In this document: positions 1 through 13,189 of the stretch, in pieces | Layout of the letters: every line of letters begins with the position of its first letter | Numbering within the stretch: position 1 is the stretch's first letter | Source of the DNA: Psettodes erumei | Taxonomy: Eukaryota; Chordata; Actinopteri; Pleuronectiformes; Psettodidae | NCBI GenBank assembly: GCA_016785225.1 | Contig: JAFBJZ010000864.1 | Coordinates: forward strand, 310,001 to 374,000 | Length of the DNA: 64,000 nucleotides | Direction: 5' to 3' | Translations under genes and position numbers: made by a program | Notes under the pieces: generated by a model | Databases searched by the model: none | Seen by the model: only the letters and a program-made list of their open reading frames with translations | Told to the model about the DNA's origin: nothing

Positions 1-344
1 CTTGCTCAGCCACGACGGCAGGCACAGCTGGGGAGAGGGAGACACAGAGAAAGAGAGGCAGAGTGGGAGAAAAAGGAGAGAAAAATGACTCTGTGCTCTG
101 ACACTGCTAAGCCCCCCACCCAAGGCCCCTTTCAGACTTTTGGCCGAACAAAAGCATCTGTTGCCATACTGTGCCGCTCAGACCCCCCTTCACATACACA
201 TAGTCCAGTGGGGTAAGGAGCCTCGCAGGAGCTAGAAAAGGCAGCCCTGGGCCGTATGCAGCTGAGGCTGCTCACCTTGTGGCACAACCTATTGTGCGCC
301 CCCGTTCCAGGAGCTTCTCCATCCATCTTTGTGTCTCGGCGACA

Positions 345-474
345 AATAGAGAAAGAGGGAGCGAGAGAGAGAGCGAGAGAGGGAGAAAGTTTGTGTGACA
401 GAGTGAGAGAGTGAGAGAGAGGGGCACAAAACTGCAGCTGCAGGATGAATAGGAGAGGGAATGAAGGGATGAGG

Positions 475-510
<36 letters not shown>
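345..510. repeat. GA-rich purine tract / (GA)n microsatellite
   Basis: This is an imperfect GA/GAGG purine tract, with a pure (GA)n run at 482-508. The long minus-strand open frames over it translate to serine/leucine repeats and are not genes. Confidence 0.85.
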
Positions 511-513
<3 letters not shown>

Positions 514-3012
514 AGGGGGCAGCTGCAGGGTGGTCCCACCGCCCCATCCGTCCACCTCGGGAGTGTTGTTTGGCTTCTCTCGGGATTCAGAAGACAAACA
601 ACCTACTCGTCATGCTATGAGCTACAAACTCAGACTGTCCCCGTGTAACACAACTGAACCGAGCGGGGAGGGGTGAACGAATGTGTACAGGAAAGAGCAA
701 GGGATGGATTTGTTTACCTTGATGTTTCACATGTAAATCATCTAAGATGCAGATATATATTCAGTTATTAAGCCCATAACATACCACTTTACTTCTTTCC
801 CCCTCGAGCAGCTTTAAGATTGTTAACATCATGAGAGATTCCTACGGCTGTATGTTCTGCATCAGCTTATTCAAACATGGCATGAAAGCAATGTGATGTT
901 TACACTGCATGAAATATTCAAACTAAAGATTGTGCATAGATACAGTAACTGCATATTCCAGATGTCTTGTGCATCCCTTAACATATTTTCCCAAAATTCA
1001 TGATGATTCATTAGATGATACATTCATTAGATGAAATCTCTGTGTTTTAACAGTGTGTGGCTGCACAGCTTGACTTTGTAATGACTGACCCGCTGAAGGC
1101 CGCTTCTTGTTTCAGTGGACAGATGAGTGAAGGTGAGCTGGAATCTACTGAAAATGAACCCGTGTGTACAAAAACAAAACAGGAGCAGTGTGTGACAAAC
1201 TAAAAAAAAATCACCATTATAATGTTAATTGAATAAGACACGCTATGAAACAGTGTTAGGGCCATTTATACAATAAAGAATAGTTAGTTGAAGAAAAGTA
1301 ATTAATTGATATTTTGTAGTATTTAATTTGCTAAGGATAAGCAGATCTATAACTGCGGTAGATTTAATTAGGGACAATAATGACTACAAGTTATGCAGTT
1401 ACAGTTAAAATCTATCATAAGTTACTATGGAGCCTGGAGAGCACAGTTGTGTGCTTGATGAATTTACCATGATTTGATGTGATTTTTAAAAAATCATTCT
1501 TGTGTTTTCAAAAAAAAAATTGTAGAAAATGGGTAAAAAAAAACAATAAAACTTGGTGCCTGCCCTTGTTATTAATAATAAAAAGTGGCCAAAATAGTAA
1601 AAACACTGGTCAGTATCATGTAATAACAGCATCACAATTTTTTTCCAAAAACTTACCTGGTACATGTTAAAAAGTGTCTTTTTTTTTTACAAAACACAGT
1701 TTTTTCTTAGCACATGAAAAACTGATACATGTTAGGGACTTTAGCTAAGTTGCTTGATTAAAAAAAAAAAAACGGAGGCCAATAAAGTGAGAGCGTTATG
1801 GAGGTTTGGTGTAAGCTGATGATTACCACAGCTGCAGGTGCAGAAAGGGTGTCACCAAGTTCAAATCCCTCCTCCCCTCCTTCCCCTCACCCTCAGCGGT
1901 CGCCTCCCTGGCGATGTCCAGCAGTCGTCCTCTCTGTCATCGGACACCACGGGCCGAACCTCCAGCCTTCTCACCCTAACCCACTTCTTTGTATTTTGTG
2001 TATGTAACCTTGCTCCCGACGAAAACTTATTATGAATTACACTTAACAAGACTCTTTTTATTAAAAGATACTTCTCTTTCAAAAAGTACCTTTGTCTGAA
2101 ATCCTCTCCTTCAGAACAAGGCTTAAAGCGTTTTTTTGAGAAGATCCTCCACTGAATTTTGTGTGTTTTTCTGATTTATATGCAGATCAGGTCTCGTCTG
2201 AAGATGTTCCTACAGTATCATCACTGTGGTGATATCTTTTCCCCGTCCACACAAACATTTCTCCCCCACACTTAAAACAAATTTACTCTCTTGGTCATTG
2301 TCAAGCTTCAGAATGAGACTTTTAAGAGTGTGTTTAGCATTCAGGTTCGGTCATTCATTCCCCCTGTCCCAGCCAAGAAATCTTTGTTTGGCCGCTCCTC
2401 TTCAAACCGTGGAGTGTCAGGAGGGGTGGGGGGATCGATTTGATTCTAATCGGACCATGAAAAGAACATGATCTAACTACTTTCAGACCGGAGTATATTT
2501 AGGCCCACTCCTCTTTACACTCTCCCTCTCACCCCCACCCCCCACCCCACTTTAGCGTGGGCACAATGAAGCTGGCCAATTTAAAAAAGCTTTGAATGTG
2601 TCTTCAATGACTTTGTGAATGCAGGGGAGAGAGATTTGGAGAGGAAAACAAGGAGAGAGGGAGTGAAAAAGTTGGGGAAAAAAGGGGGGAAATGGAGGGA
2701 AAAAAGGCCAGGGAGCAGGCATAAAAATTCCAAGAGTTGTTTAAGCGTGGGTGGGTTCATTTGCATGACAGCGCCATGTGAATAAGACTGACCTCTTGGA
2801 CCGCCCCAGTGCTAGGCCGAGCTGCAGCCTGACGTGCAGGCTTTGACCCAGCTCATTGACTCTGAATGGATACTCTGTCAAAGGGAGGGACCTTCCAGCT
2901 CTCAGCCGGACAGGCATCTGCAGACCTCCTGTTTGACACGCAGCTACCTCTATTTCTATCCCTACTACTAGCACAGGGAGGCGTGCACATGCACACACAC
3001 ATGCACACAGGC

Positions 3013-3016
<4 letters not shown>

Positions 3017-3069
<53 letters not shown>
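3017..3069. repeat. (AC)n microsatellite
   Basis: This is an uninterrupted AC dinucleotide run of about 53 bp, preceded by short imperfect CACA/TGCACA blocks. It explains the cysteine/valine and threonine/histidine repeat open frames around it. Confidence 0.95.
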
Positions 3070-3073
<4 letters not shown>

Positions 3074-6000
3074 GACACATTTACCAAACCATTAGGCACG
3101 TCTCCAAAACTTTCTTATCACTGACCCCCAGGCCTGCAGGAAGAATCATATAGAGACAGAGGATGTGAATACTGAAAAGTAAACATCCATAGAAACAGAT
3201 AAAACATTAGCAAAGACCTTTCATTACTTGTTCATTCCTCATACACACACAAGTGTGCACGCGCGCGCACACGCAGACATGACAGGTGCAGTAAAGCTCT
3301 TACACGTGCAGGCCCATCAACACGCTTCAGTTGATAGGTCTATGATTTACTGCAACAGGCAGGTGAGAGGACATAGAGTGGACCAGGGGGGCGGCTGAGC
3401 GATGTAGTCTGCATACAAATTTCAGTAGCTGCCCCAAACTCCCCCTCGACCCCATACAAAGTTGTGACTCTGTGCAAACACAAAGCTCAGACCGCTTACA
3501 AACACTCTCCATTTATCTGGTTGCATGGCACAGAGCTGGGAAGATGCAGACAGGAGCTCTTGGCCCTGACCTCAACTGTCTAGATATGCTGAAAAGAAGG
3601 CCCACTGCACTTGCAAATGCAAAGCAAAACACTTGTTTAATTTCTATAAATGAATTTATGTCCGGAGAAAAAGAAGACCAGTATGCTGAAATGAAGGAGG
3701 CAGTACTGCTTTTCAACGACTATAAACCAACCGCAGCAAATTACATTCATCCCGGGGAGAAAATTGGGAACTTTACATATATTTTCAGTCACACCCATTA
3801 GGTCATTGTAGATTCAGCACTGCAGCACAGTTGCTTATTTCTTCAGTATATAAAAGGTAGACAACATGCATGGCTGTTTAACTGTGCTTTGCAGGTGGCT
3901 GAGGCTGGGACTGTGGTATAGGTCATGAGGTAGACTCTGGGCTTTGTGAATATGAACTTTTTCATAATTTTGGTATTGTTTTTTTGTTTTATTTAATTCT
4001 AATATATAATAACATAATGCAGAGTTGAGGCTCTGGACCCTAAATACTATTAAGGAATTACTGTGTGCTGAACATTCATCTTCACAAAACATGCAATTAT
4101 TTTTTCTGTGTCTTGTGACTGAGGAAGATAAAGTTAGATTTCTATATGGGTGGTAGTATACAAAGTTTTTTTTGGAGTTTGGACAATTATAAATTGTAAT
4201 GCCCAAAGCTGTAACTCTTTCTTTATTGTTGTTTTTTGTTTGTTTGTTTGTTTTTTATGAACTTCCTGCCCCGTCTCAAAATGCTTAATGAAACATTTTG
4301 AAAGTGAATGGAACTCATTCATTATTACTACAGTTTACTTCAAAAAGCACAAATAAAAACAAATACATTACATATACACACATTTTATGGTTTTTACAAC
4401 CTTTATAATTTTGTTTGAATATCATTTTGGATTATGTTCCCAGTACATAAATATATGGTATTCATAAACTTGTTGTATTGGTTTAATTAGAATTTAGTTG
4501 ACCTGTAATCATGTTGTATCAACAATGAAAATATCCGTCCTCTAAATCAGTCACATAAGAACGAAATAATATTTCTTTTTTGTGACAGTAGTGACAATCT
4601 TTATTGGCAAAACTAGGTCTGAAGAAATAAGATCAAAAACAAGATAATTAAAAGTGATTGTTTATTCACTTGTAAGGGGTTTGATATATCTGTCTTTAAG
4701 AACAAAAAACAGAGGTCTCTGAAAAATGGGGGAAAACTCTGGAGCTGTATGAAGTGAAGCAATACTGTGTTGCGGTTAAACAAAACCATAAACGTACAGA
4801 GACTTATTGTTTCCAATATAACTGCTATTGCACCTCATCACATATTTATTTTGCAGTGCTGCACCATGAAAATGTGAGGAAAATTTAAAACGATCTGAAA
4901 GAGGATTAAGGCATTTTTTGATTACAATTAATGCACAGTGAAACTAAATCGCATGATAAAAGCCTGTAAATATCACACATAGAAAACAAACCAGACCTCT
5001 AGGCTGTGTTCCTGTGGAGGGCGCCTGATGATGATTCACAGAACTGGAGGTTGGATGCCGCAGCCGCCCGCCAAAGCCCAGCCAGTTCATGTGATTTCCC
5101 AAACTACCCACCACACAATTAGACGCCTGTTGTATAACAAGCTCTGCTGGGCTCAAAAGTCTTCATGAGTTCCTCTGCTATTAAATCTTGTGATGCCCTC
5201 GATAGATGCCTACTGTTGGCTGAATGCAAAAAATAAAAACTAGATTCTGCCGGTTGTATGATATTTCCCTTTGGTAAAAGCTTCCTTTTAGCACGTGTGC
5301 ATTCATCTGAGGTAAAATACTGACAGTTTGCCTGAGAAAAATCAGACAACGCTTGTGGCCTTTACAGATTTCTGAAGGGGGCAGTGTCACAATTTCCAGG
5401 AAAATCCCATCTTGATTGAAAAAATATTTTATGTATGATCTACAGTCACTTTATTATGATCAGGGCATTTAGTTACCTTTACTTTGAAATGATTTCATAA
5501 CATATAATCTTTACTTTAACAAGATCTTAAACCTATGAAATATTTCTGACACAATAGCTGACAACTGATCTTGTGAAACATTCTCCCATGGAGAGAGCTT
5601 ATGCTTTAAATCTGCATCTTCGAAATATATAAATGAGAAAACAGTAAATGACTGTTTCTGGCTGCCAGTAGCTCATTAACATACAGTAAATCTGACAATT
5701 CCCTCCAAGTGACAGAAAAAGAATCACATTTCCTGACAGGAAGGAACTGTGTAAAATGCAAGGAGCATTTTTAGTTACACTGACTTGCATTTACAGAACA
5801 GAGGACTGAATGTAAATGAAAACTGAAATGCCAACAGCTGTGACAATGATGAAGACAAAAAACAGGGGAAGAATCAGATCGATGTGTTCTTCATTGTCCA
5901 AATGAGCAGAATGAGGCTCAGAGTGCGGCTGGGTTCACAGCCTCTCCACCTTCCTTTAAACTTCTCCATATCTTCCAATATGTGCATAATGGACAGGAAA

Positions 6001-8520
6001 ATGTCTCAATTAAGAAATAAGTTTGCCTATTTGTGTGAAAGCCTCTATTTGGCCTGAAACGCAGGGAAAAGCTGGGATGAGGCTGGAGCGACGAGCTGAG
6101 CTGAGAGACACTAACAGGCAACAGTGAAAATCAAGATAATGACAGAGTCTATCCAATGTGATGCTTTTCTACATCAATTTTACTGTAAGGACAAGAACTC
6201 AGAAAAACAAATCAGAGATATGATTTTTTTTATTTTTAGAAGTCTCCCTTTAAGCAGTCTGGATGTATGAAAGCCTTGATCTTTGCTCTGTGGCTAAATC
6301 TAGAATGAATTATTAAGAAACACAGCACCAGAGCAAACATGACACTAATTAAAACGAAAAAGAAGCATGTTCTTGGATTTGTTTCTTACATGCTGATTGG
6401 ATAAAGTTTTAACTCGGTGGAAGTTATCATCAGCCAAGTTCAAACATCCAGTCAGTCAAGGAAAAACCAAGTGATTGACAGGTATGAGGTGCAGCTAACA
6501 TGCGGGTGAAACATTTTGGTTTGTTTGCTTCTTCACAGTCTGATAAACTATGGACAGAGAGATTGCGGCCCACGTCTATTCACGACCTCGGGCCGGCGAC
6601 AAAAGACGCGGCCCGGACACACATTCCAGTCTGCTTCCGCTCCAGCACACAAGCTCAATCCCAGGGATTTCCCCTTTCAAAAGGCGAGAAAAAGAGGCTA
6701 CAATATCACCTCCTTTAGACTAAGGGACAGAGAGAGACCGGTTGGGGTAACCAGGGTGGAGGGACTCCTGTCATTCACTCCTTGAATCATTTCCTGATTT
6801 AGGTTTCACAGGAAGTCAGTAGCTCACTGTTGTGAGCAGAGGAGGGGTGAGAACCTTTCAGGTCTGGCTCAGGCTGTATAGGGAGGGGCTGATCAGCTGC
6901 CATCCATAGCTACAGCTGTTTTTAATTTGAGAACTGCAGAGTTGTAGAAATATACAGTTTCCTATGCGTGGTTTCAGCGTGTAAAGTGTAAAGGCATCAT
7001 TCTGAACCCAAATCATTTTGCTAAAAGGCCGCTCATTAATGAAGATGAAACAGCATCTTTATCTTCTCGGAAAACCAGTGAGGAGCGCAATAATGAGTCC
7101 TTACAGCTTATAAGTCCTGCACTGTGGCGATGCACTACAAAGTGACCAACAATGGAACAGCTTCCTATTATGAGGACTGAAATTCAGGACTATTTGACAA
7201 CTCAAGCAAGAAAAGATTGAAATAAGGACTGTTCTGTGCTGCCTCTGTAATGGCATCTGCTTAGTCTTTTGGAAACAACAGAGGAGGCAGAGGGACAAAT
7301 CAGGGCTCGCACAATGAGCTTTAATAAAGACATTTCTCTGGGAAGTTAACCGTGATCGGCGTCACCATCAGTCGGTGTTTATCTCATTTTCGAGACTCGT
7401 TAATTGTGTGCGCCACAAAAAAAAAAACGCAGACGCACACACACACACACGTAGCCCAGGCTGTGTTGAGTGTGGACATCCAGACGCACTCGGTGGCGCA
7501 GGGGCACACTTCAGTCTGGAGTGTCTGGTCTGAGCGGCTCTGTGAGACTGAGAAGCGTCTACCTAATTAGAGGGAGCCTGGTGCAGGACATCTCTATAGG
7601 CCATCAACAGGGCCCTCGCTGGCTTTGTTCTGCAGCCTCTTCTTACACTGAGCCTGTCACTTTACTTTTCTATAGGACTGAGGGCCGTGCGCTTCCACAG
7701 TGTTGTCCTTTCCCAATCACAGAAACAGATATTTTCAGGGGTTTGTGTGGCACACAGCAATCCTTCACTGAAGGAAAAGTTGTTTCATGATACATTTTTA
7801 TAGTAAAACTTAAACATAGCTTATGGATTGTGACCGTTGAATTGAAAAAGCTCATAAACTCCAGGCATTAAGCAGTGTTGCTTTCCTTTGTTTATCCAGC
7901 TAAGTTGTCACGGTGTCTTAAGATCTAATTATTTCCAACTCATTTTTGCATAGAAACCTAATTATTCACTGAGATATAAATTAGATTCCACATTCATGGA
8001 GACCACGCAGCCCCTAAACTCCTGCAGGACACTATTCACTGGCAAGCCTCTTTCTCTCCCCTGCTCCCCTTTTCTCTGCAAACCATGAGATGGAGAGTAG
8101 CCACTGCAGCTGCTATTCACATCAACCAGATAATTGTTAATGAAAAGTCATTGCGTGGCATTATGTTGTTCACAGGATCATTGTTCATTTCCCCCCCATC
8201 TCCATTGAGATCTATATGGAGGACCAGAGTGTTTCCTTTGAGTTTTGGTATTCAGGATCTGTTGCCTGGTAACTAATAAAGGGGCAAATCATCCACTGTA
8301 TTGGCCAAGATGGGCCGCAAACTGGCCCTGCACAACAATGCAAGGTTTGTAAAAAGGCGTTGATACAAGTTAATGACGCTTGTTCAACAAAACATTAATG
8401 GACTTCTTCACGGTATAATATGGCATGGGATGCGATGTGAATGAGAGGGGGGAACTTTAGCAGTTCACTTTAACAAGTTTGTGTGTTTTTACTACTGGGA
8501 GGAGCTGGATGTGCATGCAT

Positions 8521-8521
<1 letters not shown>

Positions 8522-8568
<47 letters not shown>
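8522..8568. repeat. (CA)n microsatellite
   Basis: This is an uninterrupted CA dinucleotide run of about 47 bp following a short TGCATGCATG alternation. Confidence 0.95.
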
Positions 8569-8570
<2 letters not shown>

Positions 8571-9019
8571 TTTCTCCTCTTTGATGCACTTGCACAGACT
8601 CATACTCATACTAGATAACTAGAAACTTAGAAGAATCACACCTTGTGAAGAGAATTAAAATTCCCAGTTTAAATGTAATTTTCGTGTGATTGAATAGGTC
8701 AGTGATTAATTGCCCATCAACATGATGTGAAAAGGGGGTTGAATAGCAGAGGGTAACTGCTGCACTATAAAGTAGAGAAAGAAGAGACAAGTGAGGGGTG
8801 GGGACCTGACATCCTTATACATTTCTGAATCTGTTTTTAGATATAAATAAATACAGCTTTATATACAAATAATATATAAACAGTGAGTGAGATTGCCCCA
8901 TTTGCTGCTCTTCTTAACCGAAGCGGACAAAAAACTGCAGCCCTGTCACCTCGAGCAGAATAAAGGGAATCAAAGGATTTTTCCCTTAAATGGACTAATT
9001 TTCTCCTTGAATTATGAAA

Positions 9020-9185
9020 GTAATGGCTAGGTAACAGCCTGTGCTCAGTACCCGACGGCTTAATGCTTCCTAAATCCTTCCACGTGGCTCCACTAGTCCT
9101 GGCAATTAGGCCTCATTATAGCCTCATAAAGGATCTCATTTGTGGGATTACTTAATAGACAATGAAATTTTATCGTGCAGAATTA
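9020..9185. promoter_or_regulatory. Candidate non-coding regulatory block upstream of gsx2
   Basis: This is a non-repetitive block of mixed base composition in an otherwise AT-rich region. It has clustered ATTA/TAAT cores (CAATTAGG, TTAATAG, CTTAATG), an E-box-like CACGTGG, and no open frame. The texture resembles vertebrate developmental enhancers, but I have no conservation data. Confidence 0.2.
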
Positions 9186-9729
9186 TGGAAAAATAATATT
9201 GGAGCTTGCATGGTGTGATGAGGGCGCGCGCCACGCATCATTCCGCTTGGTTTGCTCTCTCTCTCCCTCTCTCTCAGACTATCTGCAACATAACACTTCC
9301 GTGTGTCTTCCTTGTCAAACGCTCTGTTCACGTTATTATAACAATTACTGTCTGTGTGACAGGCGTGTTTGTTTTGATCGTTTTCATGGTTGGATTTTAA
9401 AGACTTTGTAATTCATTGAAAGAGTTTCATTTAGACTTCACTGAGAGCTTCAGTTATTAGTTCAACAGCCACAGAGCTGATTTCTTTGAAGGGGAAAAGT
9501 TAATCAGAAACAGTGGGTTATGGAGACTTGGGATCCACAGCAGGCCTACTCCACTTGTGTTTGTGTGTGTTTCTGAGGTCAGAGGAGAAACTAACATATG
9601 TTCTGGACCTGGACCGTCTGCACCATAAACCCACTGCTCGCCTCTGTCTCAAGGTCCGAGGCGCTACTTGGCAGATGAAAGCAGAAGCTAAACCTACCGG
9701 TGACCCGCCTGGGGATCAAACTCGCTAAT

Positions 9730-9965
9730 TATCGTCACAAGATGAGGGATTAACGCATTTCTGAAATAGTTGCCTGTTTACCCCCGCACAGACCCTCCAT
9801 TATAAACACTTTCTAATTGAATCCTAATCGCCATCGAATAACCACAGCCCAGGCTCGTCATCAGTTCATAATTCTTTAATTGCTGGAAGCAAAACCTGGA
9901 CCAACCGGATCCAAAGTATGATTAGGCTGTAAAGCAAAGCAAAGCAATTAGTATTTACGGTCGTG
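9730..9965. promoter_or_regulatory. Candidate non-coding regulatory block upstream of gsx2
   Basis: This is a second non-repetitive block about 0.8-1.0 kb upstream of the gsx2 start. It is dense in homeodomain-type cores (GGATTAACG, CTAATTG, CCTAATCG, TTTAATTGC) and has a forkhead-like TGTTTAC at 9775-9781. It contains no open frame. The call rests on appearance only. Confidence 0.2.
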
Positions 9966-10514
9966 TGCACAATTCTTTAAATCGCATTTGCAAAAAATAG
10001 ATCGACTATTAGATTAAAGTAGGTCTGGATAAAGACCATCATATAGCTTTGCTTTACATGCCAGACTTATAATGCACTTGAATTTGAATTAATTTGAAGG
10101 AAAACGACAATTTAAATTGACCTCAAGTTCGAAAAAGAGGAATTAAGATCAAAATATATTCGTTCAACTGGAAACCTTGAAAGAGTTCCTTCTATTATGA
10201 CATTCTTTTCTTTTATATATTCTTCTGTATCAAGTTTATCTGATGTAGCTATTTAATGCATGTTTCATATCTTTTCTAAATTCGCAATTTTAGATTGACA
10301 TTTGACCAGTTCCTATAAATAATTCCAAACCAAATTACACTAAAGACATTTTTTGCAGCAGCATGAATATTTGTGAAACATAGGCAATATTTTGAAGCTT
10401 AAAACAAGTGCAGAACTAAATAGTTCTAAAATGCATAAATAAATTGACTGAAATTAAAACAGGAATGAGAACAGCGGCTACTTATATTTTTCTCGAATAA
10501 ATATCCAATTTGTG

Positions 10515-10564
10515 ATTGGAGGCCCGGGGAGACATCACGTGGTGTGGGTCGCTGACAGTATAAA
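10515..10564 (+). promoter_or_regulatory. Putative gsx2 core promoter (inverted CCAAT, E-box, TATA)
   Basis: A TATAAA hexamer lies at 10559-10564, about 165 bp before the gsx2 start. A palindromic CACGTG E-box is at 10536-10541 and an inverted CCAAT box (ATTGG) at 10515-10519. Order and spacing suit a focused polymerase II promoter, with the start of transcription expected near 10,590. The start site itself cannot be read from sequence. Confidence 0.4.
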
Positions 10565-10728
10565 CCCTTACCGCCGGGTGCGCACGTGGGTGACGCTGCA
10601 GGGCCAACCCTCTTCGGGGTCCCTTTTGTTGAACCATCAAACATAAGCACCTTTGGAGATCCCGAGGGGTTCAGATGAGAAACGGCTATCACCCTGCGCA
10701 CGGAGCGATCACTCTCAGCGGCGCAGCC

Positions 10729-11680
10729 ATGTCGAGGTCTTTCTACGTTGATTCTCTAATAATCAAGGATACGGTGCGACCGGGACCAGCTGAGCACCCC
10801 GGACAAGACTTCCTTATTCCTATCAGCATGCACTCTCCGAGCGTAATGACGGTCAGCGCTCCGGTGTGCCCGTCCAGGAAAAATGGAACTTTCTGTGTTT
10901 GTCCGCTGTGCGTCACGTCCCACATCCACTCGTCCCGCAGCGGCATCCCCATGCTGAAGAGTCAGTTTCCAGGAACGGAGGCTCAGTACTGTCAGAGAAT
11001 AGCGCATCAGCAGTCTCCGGCACTCGCGCACCCGGGACATACACCTGTCTGCACGCCCACCTTCAGCGTCACAGACCCCAGGAGATACCACTGTCTTTCT
11101 GTTGGTAAGCACCTGTTTGCTGCACTCACAGCTAGGAACACTGTTTGGCACCTGTTTGATTACTCATTACATTTCATTGTGCACTTTGAGGTAAGTAGTT
11201 GAGTGCCATCGCTCGGCTTTTACGCACGCTGATGTGCTCGGATTTCGATGCAATTTACATCTCTTATTGAGTTTAGACTTAACAGTGATGGTAAGAAATT
11301 ACATTCCTGACATAAAAATATTTTTTTTATCTCCAACAGGCGCCTCCGAGAACAGCCACATACAGAATGGCAAGAGGATGCGCACGGCTTTCACAAGCAC
11401 ACAACTGCTGGAACTTGAAAGGGAGTTTTCCACGAACATGTATCTCTCAAGACTCAGAAGAATCGAAATCGCCACGTATTTGAACCTGTCAGAAAAACAA
11501 GTGAAAATCTGGTTTCAGAACCGAAGGGTGAAGCACAAGAAGGAAGGCAAAGCCACGCAAAGGAGCGCGCACAGCGGTTGTAAGTGCACAAGCGGTCACA
11601 CAGACTATTCAAGGTCAGAGGACGAGGAGTCTCTATCTCCTGCCTCTGCTACAGAAGAGAAAGAGGTGTCACCCATCTGA
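10729..11680 (+). CDS. gsx2: GS homeobox 2 (ParaHox transcription factor)
   Basis: The coding exons are 10729-11104 and 11340-11680, joined across a 235-bp GT-AG intron in phase 1, giving 238 residues. The protein opens with the GSX-conserved MSRSFYVDSLIIKDT (a SNAG-like repressor motif). A conserved CPSRK...FCVCPLCVTSH block and a DPRRYHCL block precede the splice. The homeodomain is at residues about 136-195, with recognition helix core KIWFQNRR (Gln50, Asn51). The acidic tail SRSEDEESLSPAS matches vertebrate GSX2 better than GSX1. I chose the ATG at 10729 over the in-frame ATG at 10675 because it begins the family motif and has a purine at -3. GSX2 is a nuclear regulator of ventral forebrain and hindbrain neuron identity. 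The linker lacks the polyhistidine and polyalanine runs of the mammalian protein. Position next to pdgfra matches the vertebrate order. Confidence 0.96.
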
Positions 11681-11768
11681 GAGTAGGCATGACTCCCCAA
11701 TTCCCACTGCTGGCACTTCCTCTGTCCTGCTGCATTTCTGGTTTATGGCATCATGCAACGCCTGAGCC

Positions 11769-11774
11769 AATAAA
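11769..11774 (+). terminator. gsx2 polyadenylation signal (proximal)
   Basis: A canonical AATAAA lies 89 bp after the gsx2 stop codon and is the nearest candidate signal. Confidence 0.4.
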
Positions 11775-11932
11775 AGTCCCGCATGAAGTCTGAGAGATGT
11801 TGAAAATGTCAGTTGCTCTTCACTCCACGTTTATCTTGCTGTTACATTAAAGGAAAAATATGTGAATTTACGGTTTTGAAACATGACTATGTGACTGGTT
11901 CTCACCATACCCAGGTCTCGTTAATTATCCTC

Positions 11933-12078
11933 AATAAATGTTTTCAATTATTGACTGATATCCCATTACTGTGAGTGAGGTTGTGTGGTAATGACAGTCC
12001 TTAGAAATCCTGTTGGCCTAACCTGTGTGGAACCACAACAATTTGTAAACTATGTATATCTGTATTTATTGTAATAAA
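11933..12078 (+). terminator. Alternative distal gsx2 polyadenylation signals
   Basis: Two more AATAAA hexamers, at 11933-11938 and 12073-12078, could give 3'UTRs of roughly 270 and 410 nt. Which signal is used cannot be decided from sequence. Confidence 0.35.
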
Positions 12079-13189
12079 CATGAGGAGTTGACCTAAGGAT
12101 TTGTTATTCTATTAACTTACTATGATCAGTGATGTGTTCAGTTGCAACAGTGGAGCACCTAATTTTTTTTTTTTACTATTTATAATGATTAAAAAGAAAG
12201 AATCTTTAAAATGCCTGTTTGCACTAGTGCAAGTTAAGACAGCCCTACTTCAATTAAAACGGGTCAGGGAAATACATTTCCTTACTTTCCGCACTCCAAA
12301 ACGGTCTATATATATATATTTTTTTCTGACATATTGATTATTAGGAAGAACCAATCTTACAGCTGTAGTGATAAAGTATTCCCTGTATAAGATAATGTGA
12401 AATAGAACTTTGTCTGACCATATTTACATATATTCAACATATGTACTCGGGAGTGGACAAAAGTATTTTAAGCCCTTTTCAATAAAAAGCAATCAAACAA
12501 AACACCGTCACTAACGCCGTCTTACAAATTGATAATTGATATTGAATCAATTTGCCTCGACAAAAAAACTGAGCTAGTTTTCTAATGGATTGCATTATTA
12601 CAGATTCTGTTTTTCTGGCCTGTCTGCGGAAGCTTCACATAAGTGCAAATCCACTGAGTCTCCAACAACAGGTTTTACAACCCAACCTTTCCAATCAGTT
12701 CACAGCGATTATTATTAACCTGACATTACAACACTACTGGTGTTATGTTTAATAGACAGGTAGATCCCACTGTCTGCCCGTACTTTATTTGGAAGTAGCG
12801 CTCAATTTACATGATATAAGATATTTAATTCTAAATGTATGGAGTGATCTTATATGAGAGTGTAATTTCTTCTTAGATCCGACCACAAAAGGGTACCCGA
12901 TAACGCCCCTGGGGAGCAGCCAATAGTCCATTAATGGTCGCTTTTGAAAAGATTTTTGGTTGTCCAAAGCGAGTTTAATTGCGTTTTCGGTCCCACGTTG
13001 GTTGATTATGCTGCTATTGCTAGAAACCCCAGAACAAGGATATATAGAAGTGGGCAAAGGCTTTGACAGGTTAGATTGTCCTGCCTTGGGACTCGCATTT
13101 AGTCGGAGACCCCCGACGGCTGTGTGCTCAGAGAGCTTTGAGAGACAGCTACAGGGTTCCTCCGAGGGAGAGGGAACGATTTAGTCACT

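Larger units (their letters stand above)
1..10558. other. Non-coding DNA upstream of gsx2
   Basis: I see no convincing coding exon in this 10.5 kb. Open frames here are short, lack splice context or are translated simple repeats. It contains a purine-rich GA tract near the left edge, two AC microsatellites, and AT-rich stretches with many TAAT-type homeodomain cores that could be regulatory. In human the gene on this side of GSX2 is CHIC2; I found none of its exons, so it either lies further left or is absent. Confidence 0.6.

Noticed and set aside
132..597. Three overlapping minus-strand open frames of 91-135 codons at the left edge
   Set aside because: They are translations of the GA-rich tract (Ser/Leu repeats) with no domain or splice context.
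2741..3153. Open frames on both strands rich in Cys/Val or Thr/His
   Set aside because: They are the (AC)n microsatellite read in different frames.
10756..11151. A 131-codon minus-strand frame over gsx2 exon 1
   Set aside because: It is the antisense shadow of the gsx2 coding exon.
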